Part shown: piece after piece, positions 48,201-58,097 of the stretch
Layout of the letters: each line of letters opens with the position of its first letter
How positions within the stretch are numbered: the stretch's first letter is position 1
Made by a program: the position numbers and the translations under genes
Assembly (NCBI RefSeq): GCF_904846175.1
Contig: NZ_CAJGZM010000009.1
Coordinates: forward strand, 18,016 to 82,015
Source: Psychrobacter immobilis
GTDB taxonomy: Bacteria > Pseudomonadota > Gammaproteobacteria > Pseudomonadales > Moraxellaceae
Direction of reading: 5' to 3'
Length of the DNA: 64,000 nucleotides
Notes under the pieces: generated by a model
What the model was told of the DNA's origin: nothing
The model's database searches: none
What the model saw: only the letters and a program-made list of their open reading frames with translations

Positions 48201-49694
48201 ATGCGTTTTTCTTCATCTTCTACTTTATCGCTACTTAGCATCGCCGTTGGTCTCAGCCTTGCTAGCACCGCACAGGCTGCAAAACCAGCAGTGCCTGAAT
48301 TATCTAATAACCAGTTTCAGCAGTGCTTAGATGGTCTAAAAAATTCTAGTAAATTCCGCGGCGTCGATAGCTTTACCTTCAATAACTATCGCCCAAGCCA
48401 GCCTGATCCTAGCGTGATTCAGTCATTGAACTATCAGCCAGAGTTTCAAAAGGACGTCTGGGATTATCTGTCGTCACTTGTCGATACGGAACGAGTAGAA
48501 GATGGTATCCGTGCCAAACGCCAGTGGGCAGATACCCTGCGTAAAATTGAATCGCGCTATGGTGTCAAAGCCGAGCACATATTAGGGGTTTGGGGCGTGG
48601 AGTCTAACTTTGGTCAGACGTTGGGTAAAAAACCCTTGTTTGAATCTTTAGCGACGCTGTCTTGCTTCGATCGTCGTCAAAGCTATTTCCAAGGCGAATA
48701 CGCCAATGCCTTAAAGATTGTGCAAAATGGCGATATCGCACCTAGTGATATGACTGGCTCATGGGCAGGTGCGTTTGGACAGACACAATTTATGCCTAGT
48801 ACATTTTTAGAATTAGCCGTCGATTTCGATGGTGATGGTCGTCGCGATTTGGTCAACAGCGTCCCTGATGCGCTTGCCTCTACTGCCAACTTTTTAGACA
48901 AACGTGGCTATCGTTCAGGTGAGCCATGGGGCTATGAAGTCAAACTTCCGAGTGGATATTGGGGCGCATCGAACCGTAAAGACAAAAAATCTATCAGTCA
49001 TTGGCGCAATCAAGGATTGACATTGGCGAACGGCAGCCCTCTGCCTTCTGATTTAGATAGTGCCGGTTTATTATTGCCTGCAGGTCCTGACGGTCCCGCA
49101 TTCTTAGTCGGTAAAAACTTCGATACTTTCTATTCTTATAATGCCTCAGAAAGCTATGCACTGGCTATTGCGCATTTATCAGATCTGATTACCCGTGAAG
49201 ATAGCAGCAAAACCGACTTTATCACCGCTTGGCCAACTGATGACCCTGGTATTGGTCGCCAAGAATCTCGAGCAATTCAGCAAGCATTATTAAATGCCGG
49301 CTACGATATTGGAGAAGTCGACGGCATTATCGGTGATAATACGCGCACTGCTATTCAACAATACCAATCGAGCCGTGGTATTTCCCCAGCCGATGGACGC
49401 GCCGGACAGAAGTTTTATCGCGCAATCGTTGGCAATAGCGCTGCCAGCAGTTCTCAATATGGCAATCAATACGGGCAACCAGCAAACAGTCGTCCTTTAA
49501 ATGCTGCCCCTGCAGACCGTATGGGACAATTGATTCAACAGCAAACTGGCAGCTCAAACTCTAACACTTATTCAGTACAGCCATCTGCGCAGCCAACTGT
49601 TAGACCATCAACATTTTCAAGCAATACGCGCTATCGCCGTGTTACCAATCCTGATGGTACGGTGAAACTTGTACGTGTAGATGAAGGTTCGTAG
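48201..49694 (+). CDS. MltB/SltB-type lytic murein transglycosylase with peptidoglycan-binding domain
   Basis: It cuts glycan strands to 1,6-anhydro-muropeptides. 497 residues. Signal peptide about 1-27 (STAQA/A), without lipobox, so periplasmic and soluble. The catalytic Glu is E134 in LGVWGVESNFGQTLG; AGAFGQTQFMPSTFL and FDGDGRRDLVNSVPDALAS are MltB signatures. A PG_binding_1 domain spans about 350-405 (QQALLNAGYDIGEVDGIIGDN). The tail is Gln/Ser/Asn-rich. ATG 48201 follows AGGATATTTCC. Terminator at 49751-49783. Confidence 0.93.
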   Translation: MRFSSSSTLSLLSIAVGLSLASTAQAAKPAVPELSNNQFQQCLDGLKNSSKFRGVDSFTFNNYRPSQPDPSVIQSLNYQPEFQKDVWDYLSSLVDTERVEDGIRAKRQWADTLRKIESRYGVKAEHILGVWGVESNFGQTLGKKPLFESLATLSCFDRRQSYFQGEYANALKIVQNGDIAPSDMTGSWAGAFGQTQFMPSTFLELAVDFDGDGRRDLVNSVPDALASTANFLDKRGYRSGEPWGYEVKLPSGYWGASNRKDKKSISHWRNQGLTLANGSPLPSDLDSAGLLLPAGPDGPAFLVGKNFDTFYSYNASESYALAIAHLSDLITREDSSKTDFITAWPTDDPGIGRQESRAIQQALLNAGYDIGEVDGIIGDNTRTAIQQYQSSRGISPADGRAGQKFYRAIVGNSAASSSQYGNQYGQPANSRPLNAAPADRMGQLIQQQTGSSNSNTYSVQPSAQPTVRPSTFSSNTRYRRVTNPDGTVKLVRVDEGS

Positions 49695-49750
49695 TTTTAT
49701 TTTGACCTGAACTATTAGTAATTTAGGCCAATAATGGTTAAAAATCTAAC

Positions 49751-49783
49751 GAAAAAGCCACGCAAATTAGCGTGGCTTTTTTA
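49751..49783. terminator. Rho-independent terminator, probably bidirectional
   Basis: AAAAAGCCACGC pairs with GCGTGGCTTTTT around AAATTA. Lies between the convergent transglycosylase gene and the small acidic-protein gene. Confidence 0.92.
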
Positions 49784-49848
49784 TGAAATACATTTAATGC
49801 GTTAAAAATAAATGGTGATTATTAAAAAATCTCTATCAATAATAGCTA

Positions 49849-50148
49849 TTAAACAATCGGTGGCGGGTTTGGTTTACCATTGTCGCCGTCCCAATTTTCG
49901 CGTGCTTTATCATCTAGATCAGCAGGCGTTTTTGGCTCCCATTTACCATTTTCTTTCCACGTAGCATCGCCCCAATCGGCATCTTCTTCTTTTCTATCCA
50001 AATCTTTATAGGCTTGGGTTGGATCAATACCGCGGCGCTTCATATCGGCGACTTGCTCTTCCAAGGTATGAAACTGGTTTGCATCGTGCATTTTCTCTTC
50101 CAAACTGGTTAATTCACTTTTTAAGCTATCGTTTTTAGAATTACTCAT
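49849..50148 (-). CDS. Small acidic hydrophilic protein, unknown
   Basis: 99 residues; I do not recognise a family. It has no signal peptide or membrane span. The first 45 residues are a charged, likely coiled-coil helix (SLKSELTSLEEKMHDAN). The tail is rich in Asp, Asn, Pro and Trp (WGDATWKENGKWEPKTPAD) and probably disordered. GGGAG precedes ATG 50148 and a terminator lies past the stop, so it is a plausible gene. Confidence 0.6.
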   Translation of the reverse strand: MSNSKNDSLKSELTSLEEKMHDANQFHTLEEQVADMKRRGIDPTQAYKDLDRKEEDADWGDATWKENGKWEPKTPADLDDKARENWDGDNGKPNPPPIV

Positions 50149-50374
50149 TATTTATTCTCCCTAGTTGTTCAATATGGTCATGTGCTTATCATCTTCATTA
50201 TCACGGGAATTGCCTCGCTTCACAACCATTGCGACGTATACTTTGTATTACAAAACGTAGCCATGAACGTCGAAAAACCCATTTAGATAACTATCAATTG
50301 AGTTATAGCTAGCGATTGAATTAATGAGAGGTATTAGACAAGGTATTTATCAAAAATAGAATGGATAGCTTAAG

Positions 50375-51412
50375 CTAACTGAGCGGTAAAAATGCCTGAC
50401 TGTCTATTTTTGGTTTTTTATCAGCCAATAAGCTTTTGGCATAAAAAGTGAGCTTCCAAAGCTCTTGGGTGACCCGTGTGCCGTAAGTGGTTAACTGTAT
50501 CCAATTAGCCGCCACCAATTGACGCTGCAATTGATTTAAATCATCTTGAGAAATCTGACAACGCGACACAGCGTGGACGTTTGGCATGTCTTTTTTAATA
50601 TCTGTTTCAGCTCGGATGGCAATTAGGCGATTGATGGCGCTTTGTAGACCATAGCTTGAAAAGGTGGCGGGAATTTTCATCAACGTGACGAGTACTTCTT
50701 GCCACGACAAAATCATGGGCCTGGTCACATCAGTTAAATTACCGCCTTCATAGGCTTGCGCTTTATATTGAATCTCAAAGGTATCGGTCAGAATAATGGG
50801 TTTACTAACATTATCAGTGGCAAGATGATTAATAATCACGGGGCGAGATTGGGCTTGTTTAGGCTCTTTATTGGTCGAAAAAGCGCTAGCTATTTCATCA
50901 GTAATGGCAGATTTATTGGCTTTCATAAGCTCGTCACTGACTCTTACCCAGCCATCCCCGACTTCGTGATTGGCAACCATTTTATAGTAAGCCTGAATGA
51001 GCAGCTGCTCGATATCATTTTCGGTTTCATAATAATAAATCTTCTCGGCTTTTTGCGTCACCATATTGGTAAATTCTTGCAGCTGCCGACTGATATTAAC
51101 CTCATTATGGTGACTCTTGACCAATATCAATAAGGGTTTAAGCTTGGCTTTAGCATTGAGATAGCTCAAATGCATTTGACTGACACCTGTATTGTGCGCC
51201 GTACCATAGTTATCGCCAATAATCATCAGCGCATAGTCGCAGGCGTCGATACACTGACGACCATATAGCGACGCTTTTGGTAATTTGCTAGAAACGTCAT
51301 AGGTTAAAAATGCGCGGGCTTGAAAAAACATCGCCACACTGTCTAAAACCAACAGTTGGTCGTTGTCAGCGCATATGACGTGAATATGATAGCGACGGTT
51401 TGGCACAATCAC
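50375..51412 (-). CDS. TIR/DUF4062-like protein, unknown function
   Basis: 345 residues from GTG 51412 (or GTG 51406, which has AGGGG 5 bases upstream). The first 140 residues resemble a DUF4062/TIR-like fold: HVICADN at strand 1, RQCIDACDYALMIIGDNYG with the GDxYG motif, MHLSYLNAKAKLKPLLILVK, and a helix. Proteins with such domains often sense or respond to stress or act in defence, but catalytic residues cannot be confirmed. The C-terminal part (about 190-345) is unfamiliar; helical segments suggest a second domain. It has no signal peptide. Neighbours give no clue. Confidence 0.55.
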   Translation of the reverse strand: MIVPNRRYHIHVICADNDQLLVLDSVAMFFQARAFLTYDVSSKLPKASLYGRQCIDACDYALMIIGDNYGTAHNTGVSQMHLSYLNAKAKLKPLLILVKSHHNEVNISRQLQEFTNMVTQKAEKIYYYETENDIEQLLIQAYYKMVANHEVGDGWVRVSDELMKANKSAITDEIASAFSTNKEPKQAQSRPVIINHLATDNVSKPIILTDTFEIQYKAQAYEGGNLTDVTRPMILSWQEVLVTLMKIPATFSSYGLQSAINRLIAIRAETDIKKDMPNVHAVSRCQISQDDLNQLQRQLVAANWIQLTTYGTRVTQELWKLTFYAKSLLADKKPKIDSQAFLPLS

Positions 51413-51671
51413 CCCTAAGCTCAGATAATTATATAAATGGTATTCATATAAATAATAGCCATATAAATATTAGTCGTGTGAATATTAGTCATGTGAATTG
51501 CTAATGAAATCTGGGTAACTTTATATATTCTTTTCGGCAAATACTAGCCTAGCATAATATTGCTAATATGCGTTCAGTTTATTACTAATTCCACTAATAT
51601 ATTGCGGGATTATAACAGCTACCTCACTATTGAACAGGTAAAAAACTGATATTAGGGTAAAACAAAGTAGC

Positions 51672-52688
51672 TCAAGGAAAAAGATAATAGTTTATACGAG
51701 TCTGTTTACCTAATAAACGCTGTATCACAGCGTCTAACTGCTCATCATATTTGGTTGCATAAAAAGTCAACGGCGACAGTATATTTAAACCTGCTCTCAT
51801 ATGACCTAACCGCTCATTAGTTGAAACCTCAACTGGTAATGCCGACAACTGATTCGCTAATAAGTGGTTTGCTAACAACAGTTGTTTGACGCGCTCAGCG
51901 ATTGCCTGCCCTGAATCGACAATTTGTATTGCTAATTGTTGCTCAGCAATCTCTTGCCGTAAAAACGCTTTAAAGAATGGATAATGGGTACAGCCTAGTA
52001 CCAGCTGGTCGACGCCATCTTGCGCAAATACCTGTAATTGCTGACGCAAACCCTGAGCGGTTTCACTCTCTTGTGGCATACCTGCCTCGACCCAAGGGAC
52101 TAATTTTGCGTCAAAATGCTTGGTGATTCTGGTCGCATTAGGAATGGCTACATTAGTAATGACATCATTAAGTAGCGTTCCATTTAAAGTCGCCTTTGTG
52201 GCCAGTACTGCGACATGACCCGTTTTACTGGCAAAGACCGCAGGTTTTAAAGCAGGAACCAAACCAACAATCGGCAGCTGCGGATAATAGCGGCGCGCGG
52301 TGTCTAGTGCATAAGCCGAGGCGCTATTGCAGGCGATAACAATAAGCTTGCAGCCTTGTTGGTACAGCCATTCTACTGCAGCTAGCGTCAAGGCTTTAAT
52401 ATCTTCACTATCACGATTGCCATACGGCACATGCAAAGTATCGGCATAATAAACATAACGCTCATACGGTAATTGCTGAGCCAAATGCAAATAAACTGAT
52501 AACCCACCAACACCCGAATCAAACAATCCAATTGGTGCGCTGCGATCCTTTTTAACCGCATTATTTATCACGCCATTATTCGACATAACCTTTTTAATAT
52601 TAGCATTATGATTAGTACCTGTCGGTGAGGCTGTATCAAGGCTCTCATAGCTTGTATTCTTTGGAGCTGCTTTTACGGCAATTTTCAT
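51672..52688 (-). CDS. murI: Glutamate racemase
   Basis: It supplies D-glutamate for peptidoglycan. 338 residues against a usual 265 or so. Catalytic blocks are GLFDSGVGGLSV with Asp/Ser, VIACNSASAYAL with first Cys, and LGCTHYPFF with second Cys and His. About 52 N-terminal residues precede the domain, rich in Asn/Thr/Lys; a Met inside (residue 35) could be an alternative start. Upstream GGTAAG is a weak ribosome site. Confidence 0.93.
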   Translation of the reverse strand: MKIAVKAAPKNTSYESLDTASPTGTNHNANIKKVMSNNGVINNAVKKDRSAPIGLFDSGVGGLSVYLHLAQQLPYERYVYYADTLHVPYGNRDSEDIKALTLAAVEWLYQQGCKLIVIACNSASAYALDTARRYYPQLPIVGLVPALKPAVFASKTGHVAVLATKATLNGTLLNDVITNVAIPNATRITKHFDAKLVPWVEAGMPQESETAQGLRQQLQVFAQDGVDQLVLGCTHYPFFKAFLRQEIAEQQLAIQIVDSGQAIAERVKQLLLANHLLANQLSALPVEVSTNERLGHMRAGLNILSPLTFYATKYDEQLDAVIQRLLGKQTRINYYLFP

Positions 52689-52752
52689 TGCTATCTTACC
52701 GCCGTTTTTATATAGATGTTAAATATTATCAGATGCTAAATATGTTTTATGC

Positions 52753-53463
52753 TTAACTGGATGGCATCGATAACGGATAAGACTTGCCGCCACTTTGCAG
52801 CGTTAGTATCGTCTCACCATCACGCTCTGTCAATTCCCCAATTTCGGTTAAATGATAAAAAGTATTGCGACCAATCAGCGCATGCAAACCATTTCGCACC
52901 ATCATATAAGGACGAATTTGAACATCAGCTTCTATGTTCTGCTTTTCTTCGCTCTCGTTATGGTCATGGTTTTTGCCTGAATAAGCACGCAAACTAATCG
53001 GATGCTTATCATCTAAACGCACCACATCGCCAGTTGTAGTGGTAAATTCTAGCCAGCGCGTATTGTCTTCATCAATGACACCGACATCATCAATTAATAA
53101 GGGCGCATCTTCTACTTGAATACGCAGCTTTTGCACCGGCGTCTTTAAAAAGTACTCAACCACGCCATTATTTTCCTCTTTCCACAAAATAGTGGCAAAT
53201 AAATTAACCAATGACTGCCGGGTCATATGCCCACCTTCGTGCCACCATTCACCATTGGCTTTGATAATCAAATCCATATCGTCTACTTGCTCAGGGTGCC
53301 ATTTCTCCAGTGGCGGTATGGCGCGTCCTTGGCGTGTGCTGGCTACTGACTTAAAATACTGGCTAAGCGCATCGATGCTATTTAGCTCGGACGCCTTATC
53401 ATTTGGGGCTTGAGCATCATTTTTACTCGCAGCATCGACGCTTTTATTATTATCGCTCATCAT
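52753..53463 (-). CDS. DUF1285 domain protein
   Basis: 236 residues, cytoplasmic. The pattern DMDLIIKANGEWWHEGGHMTRQSLVNLFATIL, YFLKTPVQKLRIQVEDAPLLIDDV and the later VRLDDKHPISLR match DUF1285, whose function is unknown. A polar insert (KNHDHNESEEKQNIE) sits before the YMMVRNGLHALIGRNTFYHL segment. AAAGGA precedes ATG 53463; ATG 53460 is equally possible. It lies 64 bases upstream of murI on the same strand, so possibly one transcript. Confidence 0.88.
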   Translation of the reverse strand: MMSDNNKSVDAASKNDAQAPNDKASELNSIDALSQYFKSVASTRQGRAIPPLEKWHPEQVDDMDLIIKANGEWWHEGGHMTRQSLVNLFATILWKEENNGVVEYFLKTPVQKLRIQVEDAPLLIDDVGVIDEDNTRWLEFTTTTGDVVRLDDKHPISLRAYSGKNHDHNESEEKQNIEADVQIRPYMMVRNGLHALIGRNTFYHLTEIGELTERDGETILTLQSGGKSYPLSMPSS

Positions 53464-53868
53464 ATAATCCTTTATTTAGTAATCAAAGTTTGGCAAATCT
53501 ATTATTACTATAAATTTTAGTTTCGGGTATGATGAAAGCCTATCGTCATTGTACCCCTACTCACTCAATCCTACCTTAACATTGATGCCCAGAAATGCGT
53601 ATCGTGTTTGTAGGACTTTTCTTTTATAATGGGTAACGATTTTTTATTTGAAATGCTTCAGTGGGTGTTGTATTAATGACACATTTTACGTTACAGGTTG
53701 GTATTTTTTAAGCAAATATTATTAACCTTAACGCCGTCAATTGATGCCGCAAAGACAGTTTTTATCGGGCAGCCATATGTCTGAGTAACGTTAGCGCCGC
53801 AAGCCTTATTATTCAATTGTTAAGCTAATGATGCCCTGAGATAAGCCACTAAAAGTTTAGGAGTAGGT
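53464..53868. other. Spacer before ETF-QO
   Basis: 405 bases between divergent genes. A promoter candidate is listed at 53649-53677. A perfect TATAAT at 53625-53630 has no good -35. No gene or RNA is seen. Confidence 0.5.
53649..53677 (+). promoter_or_regulatory. Candidate sigma-70 promoter for ETF-QO
   Basis: TTGAAA (53649-53654) and TATTAA (53672-53677), spaced by 17 bases, about 190 bases before the start. Confidence 0.35.
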
Positions 53869-55779
53869 ATGCAAGAGCAAGACAATCAAACGCCAGTCGT
53901 TGATAGTGATGGTGTTAATAGCGACATCGCAAATAGTGATATTGCAAACACTGACATCGCAAATAGTGATACGCCAGTAGCAGAAACGGTAGCTACAGAA
54001 GTAGCAGCAACACCAGAAATTAAAGAAGTTGCTAAAACTGAAGCAACAGAGGCGGCTTTGGTTGACGCGCCTGTGCTAGAAAAAGCACCGGAGCCAATCG
54101 TAGAACCTGTCGCTGCGGAGCCTGAAATCGAACGTGAGTCGATGGAATTTGACGTCATTATCGTCGGTGGTGGACCTGCAGGTCTATCTGCAGCTATCCG
54201 CTTGCGTCAGCTTGCTATTGCAGCCGGTAACGACGAATTTATGGTCTGTGTGGTCGAAAAAGGCTCAGAGTTTGGTGCGCATACCTTATCTGGCGCTGTC
54301 ATCGAGCCGCGTGCTTTAGACGAGCTGATACCAGATTGGAAAGAAAAAGGCGCGCCTCTAAACGTTCCTGCTATTGAAGACCGCGTATACATGCTCGGTT
54401 CTGCTACCAAAGCAACCAAACTTCCTGATGCTATCGTACCTGCCAGCATGCACAATGACGGCAACTATATCGTCTCATTAGGCAACGTCGTTCGTTGGTT
54501 GGCTGAGCAAGCAGAAGAGCTTGAAGTCATGATGTTCCCAGGCTTCCCTGCCGATGAAATTTTGTATAATGATGATGGTTCGGTAAGAGGCGTATTAACC
54601 GGCGATATGGGCGTTGCCGCCAATGGCGAAGCCAAATCTAGCTTTGAGCCAGGCTACCAGCTGCTGGGTAAATACACTATCTTTGCCGAAGGTTGCCGCG
54701 GTCATTTGGGCAAGCGCCTCATCAGTCGTTTCGCTCTTGATAAAGACTCAGACCCTCAGCATTACGGTATTGGTCTAAAAGAGCTATGGGAAGTAAACCC
54801 AGAAAAGCATGAGCAAGGTGTGGTCATGCATGGTTCAGGTTGGCCATTAACTGATACTGGTTCTTCTGGTGGTTGGTGGTTATATTTCGATGAAAACAAC
54901 CAAGTAAGTTTTGGTATGGTTATCGATTTATCTTACTCAAACCCTTATATGTCACCGTTTGATGAAATGCAGCGCCTAAAACTGCATCCGCTCATTCGCA
55001 ATGTCTTAGAAGGCGGCAAGCGCCTCTCTTACGGCGCGCGTGCGTTAACCAAAGGCGGCTTAAACTCATTACCAAAATTCACCTTCCCAGGTGGCGTATT
55101 GGTCGGTGATGATGCTGGATTCTTAAACCCTGCCAAAATCAAAGGTACGCACACTTCAATGAAGTCAGGCATGTTAGCGGCTGAAGCGATTTTTGAAGCG
55201 CTCCAAGCGGGCCGTGAGCATGATGATGTGGTCGCTTATAGCACTATGTATAAAGAATCTTGGTTATATCAAGATAACTACGAAGCGCGGAACTTTGCAC
55301 CAGCGATGCACCGTCTGGGTCAATGGATGGGCGGCGCCTTTACCTTTTTAGAGCAAAATTTACTAAAAGGTAAGATGCCACTGACTATCCATGATAATAA
55401 GAGAGATTATGATCAGCTAGAGCGTGCAGCCCATGCTTATCAGCCAACCTATCCTAAGCCGGATGGTAAACTGATATTTGATAAGCTGTCATCAGTCTTT
55501 ATCTCCAATACCAACCATGCTGAAGACCAACCAACGCATCTGAAACTGACCGATCCTACAGTTCCTGTTTCTATCAACTTACCACTATATGCTGAGCCTG
55601 CGCGTCTATATTGCCCAGCTGGCGTTTATGAAGTGGTGAAAGATGCCGAAGGTGCCAAGTTTGTCATCAATGCGCAAAACTGCGTCCATTGTAAAACCTG
55701 CGACATCAAAGACCCGTCACAGAACATCACGTGGGTCACACCAGAAGGCGGCGGCGGTCCTAACTATCCAAACATGTAA
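53869..55779 (+). CDS. Electron transfer flavoprotein-ubiquinone oxidoreductase
   Basis: It passes electrons from ETF to ubiquinone, draining acyl-CoA dehydrogenases. 636 residues. FAD site: DVIIVGGGPAGLSAAIRL (about 95-112), followed by GAHTLSGAVIEP. The quinone and membrane-facing segments are conserved (YPKPDGKLIFDKLSSVFISNTNH). A [4Fe-4S] cluster is near the C-terminus: RLYCPAGVYE and QNCVHCKTCDIKDP. It has about 90 extra N-terminal residues, rich in Ala/Glu/Val, starting with a repeated NSDIA/NTDIA unit. TTAGGAG before ATG 53869 shows they are translated. Terminator at 55807-55844. Confidence 0.95.
   Translation: MQEQDNQTPVVDSDGVNSDIANSDIANTDIANSDTPVAETVATEVAATPEIKEVAKTEATEAALVDAPVLEKAPEPIVEPVAAEPEIERESMEFDVIIVGGGPAGLSAAIRLRQLAIAAGNDEFMVCVVEKGSEFGAHTLSGAVIEPRALDELIPDWKEKGAPLNVPAIEDRVYMLGSATKATKLPDAIVPASMHNDGNYIVSLGNVVRWLAEQAEELEVMMFPGFPADEILYNDDGSVRGVLTGDMGVAANGEAKSSFEPGYQLLGKYTIFAEGCRGHLGKRLISRFALDKDSDPQHYGIGLKELWEVNPEKHEQGVVMHGSGWPLTDTGSSGGWWLYFDENNQVSFGMVIDLSYSNPYMSPFDEMQRLKLHPLIRNVLEGGKRLSYGARALTKGGLNSLPKFTFPGGVLVGDDAGFLNPAKIKGTHTSMKSGMLAAEAIFEALQAGREHDDVVAYSTMYKESWLYQDNYEARNFAPAMHRLGQWMGGAFTFLEQNLLKGKMPLTIHDNKRDYDQLERAAHAYQPTYPKPDGKLIFDKLSSVFISNTNHAEDQPTHLKLTDPTVPVSINLPLYAEPARLYCPAGVYEVVKDAEGAKFVINAQNCVHCKTCDIKDPSQNITWVTPEGGGGPNYPNM
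53916..53970 (+). repeat. 15-bp coding tandem repeat in the ETF-QO leader
   Basis: AATAGTGATATTGCA-like units occur about four times in frame and encode the repeating five residues NSDIA. This is a small in-frame minisatellite and could vary between strains. Confidence 0.85.
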
Positions 55780-55806
55780 ACCCTGTTTGAGATAAATATA
55801 GCTTAA

Positions 55807-55844
55807 TAAAAAACCGCTCTTATGATATAAGGGCGGTTTTTTTA
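55807..55844. terminator. Bidirectional rho-independent terminator
   Basis: AAAAAACCGC-TCTTAT pairs with ATAAGGGCGGTTTTTT around a short loop. Lies between the convergent ETF-QO and AGCS genes. Confidence 0.9.
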
Positions 55845-55897
55845 TGCTTATATGCTTGATGGTTTAATAGCTCAATTTCTTGATTTGCTTATAAAGG

Positions 55898-57394
55898 CTA
55901 ATCAGTCCATGCATCACGATTGGCTTCATCTTTTAATTTCACAAAGTCATCGGGATCGAACTTGATTTGATCACCCGTTTTACCTTCTTTGATTTGTCTT
56001 TCATAATCACGCAATATTCTGAGCGCAACCGGTGACAAGATTAAAATCGCTATTAAGTTAACGAGCGCCATGAGACCCATCGATAAGTCAGCAAAGTTCC
56101 AAATAGCAGGTAAGCTAGCAATAGCGCCAACAAACACCATGCCCAAGACCATAAAGCGGAAAATCATAATCATGACTTTGGCATTTTTTTCACCAGAGAT
56201 AAATTCAAGATTAGATTCACCATAACTATAGTTGGCAATGATAGAAGTAAACGAGAAGAAGAAAATAGCAATCGCGACGAAAATCACGCCCATATCGCCC
56301 ACATACTTCGACAATGCTAACTGGGTTAACTGAATACCCTCTTGTTCGACACTCGGGTCGACCACGCCAGAGAGAATAATAATGGCAGCAGTGGCTGAAC
56401 AGATAACCAGTGTATCCATAAATACACCAAGCATTTGCATAAAACCTTGCACGGCAGGATGGTCAGGATGGCTTTTTGCCGTTGCCGCTGCATTAGGCGC
56501 TGAGCCCATACCGGCTTCGTTCGAAAACAAACCGCGCTTGATACCGTTAATCATTGCCTGTGCAATACCATAACCAATCACACCGCCTGCTGCCTGCTCA
56601 AAGCCAAAGGCTGATTTTACAATCAAGACAATCGCTGCTGGGAACTCGCTAAAGTTGGTGACAATAATATAAAGCGCCAACAAGATATAAAGTATCGCCA
56701 TAACTGGCACGATTTTACCCGCGATACGCGCAACCGAACGCAGACCACCAAATACCACTGGCGCGACTAGCACCACCAATACCAAACCTGTCATCCAAGT
56801 CGGAATCCCAAAGGCTTGATTGGTCGCTTGCGCAATGGTATTTGACTGTACGCCGTTGAACGCCAAACCAAAAGCAACCAACAAACAAAGCGAGAAAAAT
56901 ATCGCTAGCCAGCGCTTACCCAAACCTTTTTCGATATAGTAAGCCGGTCCACCGCGGTAAACATTGTCATTATGCGGCACTTTATAGGCTTGCGCTAATG
57001 TTGACTCAATGAAACTGGTCGACATACCCACGATCGCCGTCATCCACATCCAAAACACCGCCCCCGGTCCACCAAGATAGATAGCAATGGCGACCCCTGC
57101 CAGATTACCGGTGCCGACACGCGCTGCTAAGGATGTCATCAGCGCTTCAAATGAGCTGATACCGCCATCTTTACGCCCTTGATTTGACACTCGCAATAAC
57201 TGCCACATATGCCCGAAGTGACGAAACTGAATAAAGCGTGTAGCAATGGTAAAGTAAAGCCCAGCACCAATTAATACAAACATCAGCAATCCATACCATG
57301 GATTACTGGCAATTAACCAGTCGTTATTACCCCAGATAATACTAACACCGTAATTAACGATGTTATTAAACCAACCTGCTATGCTTTCGTTCAT
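55898..57394 (-). CDS. Sodium:alanine/amino-acid symporter (AGCS family)
   Basis: An inner-membrane carrier, 498 residues with about 10-11 spans, that takes up alanine or glycine with Na+. Family segments: SSFEALMTSLAARVGTGNLAGVAIAIYLGGPGAVFWMWMTAIVG near the N-terminus (the AGCS signature), VYRGGPAYYIEKGLG, and GLFSNEAGMGSAPNAAATAKSHPD. The substrate is assigned from the family. AGGGAA precedes ATG 57394. It lies beside a 1.1-kb AT-rich spacer. Confidence 0.92.
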   Translation of the reverse strand: MNESIAGWFNNIVNYGVSIIWGNNDWLIASNPWYGLLMFVLIGAGLYFTIATRFIQFRHFGHMWQLLRVSNQGRKDGGISSFEALMTSLAARVGTGNLAGVAIAIYLGGPGAVFWMWMTAIVGMSTSFIESTLAQAYKVPHNDNVYRGGPAYYIEKGLGKRWLAIFFSLCLLVAFGLAFNGVQSNTIAQATNQAFGIPTWMTGLVLVVLVAPVVFGGLRSVARIAGKIVPVMAILYILLALYIIVTNFSEFPAAIVLIVKSAFGFEQAAGGVIGYGIAQAMINGIKRGLFSNEAGMGSAPNAAATAKSHPDHPAVQGFMQMLGVFMDTLVICSATAAIIILSGVVDPSVEQEGIQLTQLALSKYVGDMGVIFVAIAIFFFSFTSIIANYSYGESNLEFISGEKNAKVMIMIFRFMVLGMVFVGAIASLPAIWNFADLSMGLMALVNLIAILILSPVALRILRDYERQIKEGKTGDQIKFDPDDFVKLKDEANRDAWTD

Positions 57395-57851
57395 ACTATA
57401 TTTCCCTGACTGACTTTCTATATTTTTAACATATGTTATTAATTAATGTGACTGTCTACCCTCTTATGACGCTTTGTTGTCTCCTGACCTCACTAACAGT
57501 ACTGGAAAGCTAAGCAATAAAGTGGCAATAAAATCACCCATATCATGCTGGCATATTTTAACTGACTTGCAATTATTTAACTATTTCAATCCTTTATTTA
57601 GAACTTTTAATATCTATAAACTTTTGATGAGTAAAAAACTTTAAATAAAAAATCTATTGTTATAAATAAGTAATAATGAAAAACTTTTAAGACTGATTAA
57701 TAGTGATGACAGTATGACTATATTTATATAACGCTTATTTATTACAAAAAAACTTAGCGACATAACATGTGTTTATGAGTTCTTGATTGTTATTTTTAAA
57801 ATAAATGCCACTTTTGACTTTTAGCTATTAATATAGCTAGAAGAGCAAATC

Positions 57852-57861
57852 CTTAACGTTA
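57852..57861. promoter_or_regulatory. 10-bp palindrome TTAACGTTAA
   Basis: TTAACGTTAA sits in the AGCS/symporter spacer, within CCTT...AAGG. The same 10 bases also occur at 10136-10145. An operator is possible but unproven. Confidence 0.25.
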
Positions 57862-58097
57862 ATAAGGTGTTAGTAGGCTATTCTGTCAAAGACGGCAGAT
57901 TTATTAACCTTTACTAACATAAGTTAGCTAGAGTTTCTATGGGACGAATATTTAGTTACATAAAGTAAATAAAATTTATTTATTGTTAATTAAGTCAATA
58001 TTGTATATATTCCTAATAAGTTTATAAAAACCGCTTGCAATACTTACTGGAATGAATAAGTTTTGAAGTATTGAAGCCATATTATCAGGAAGATGAT

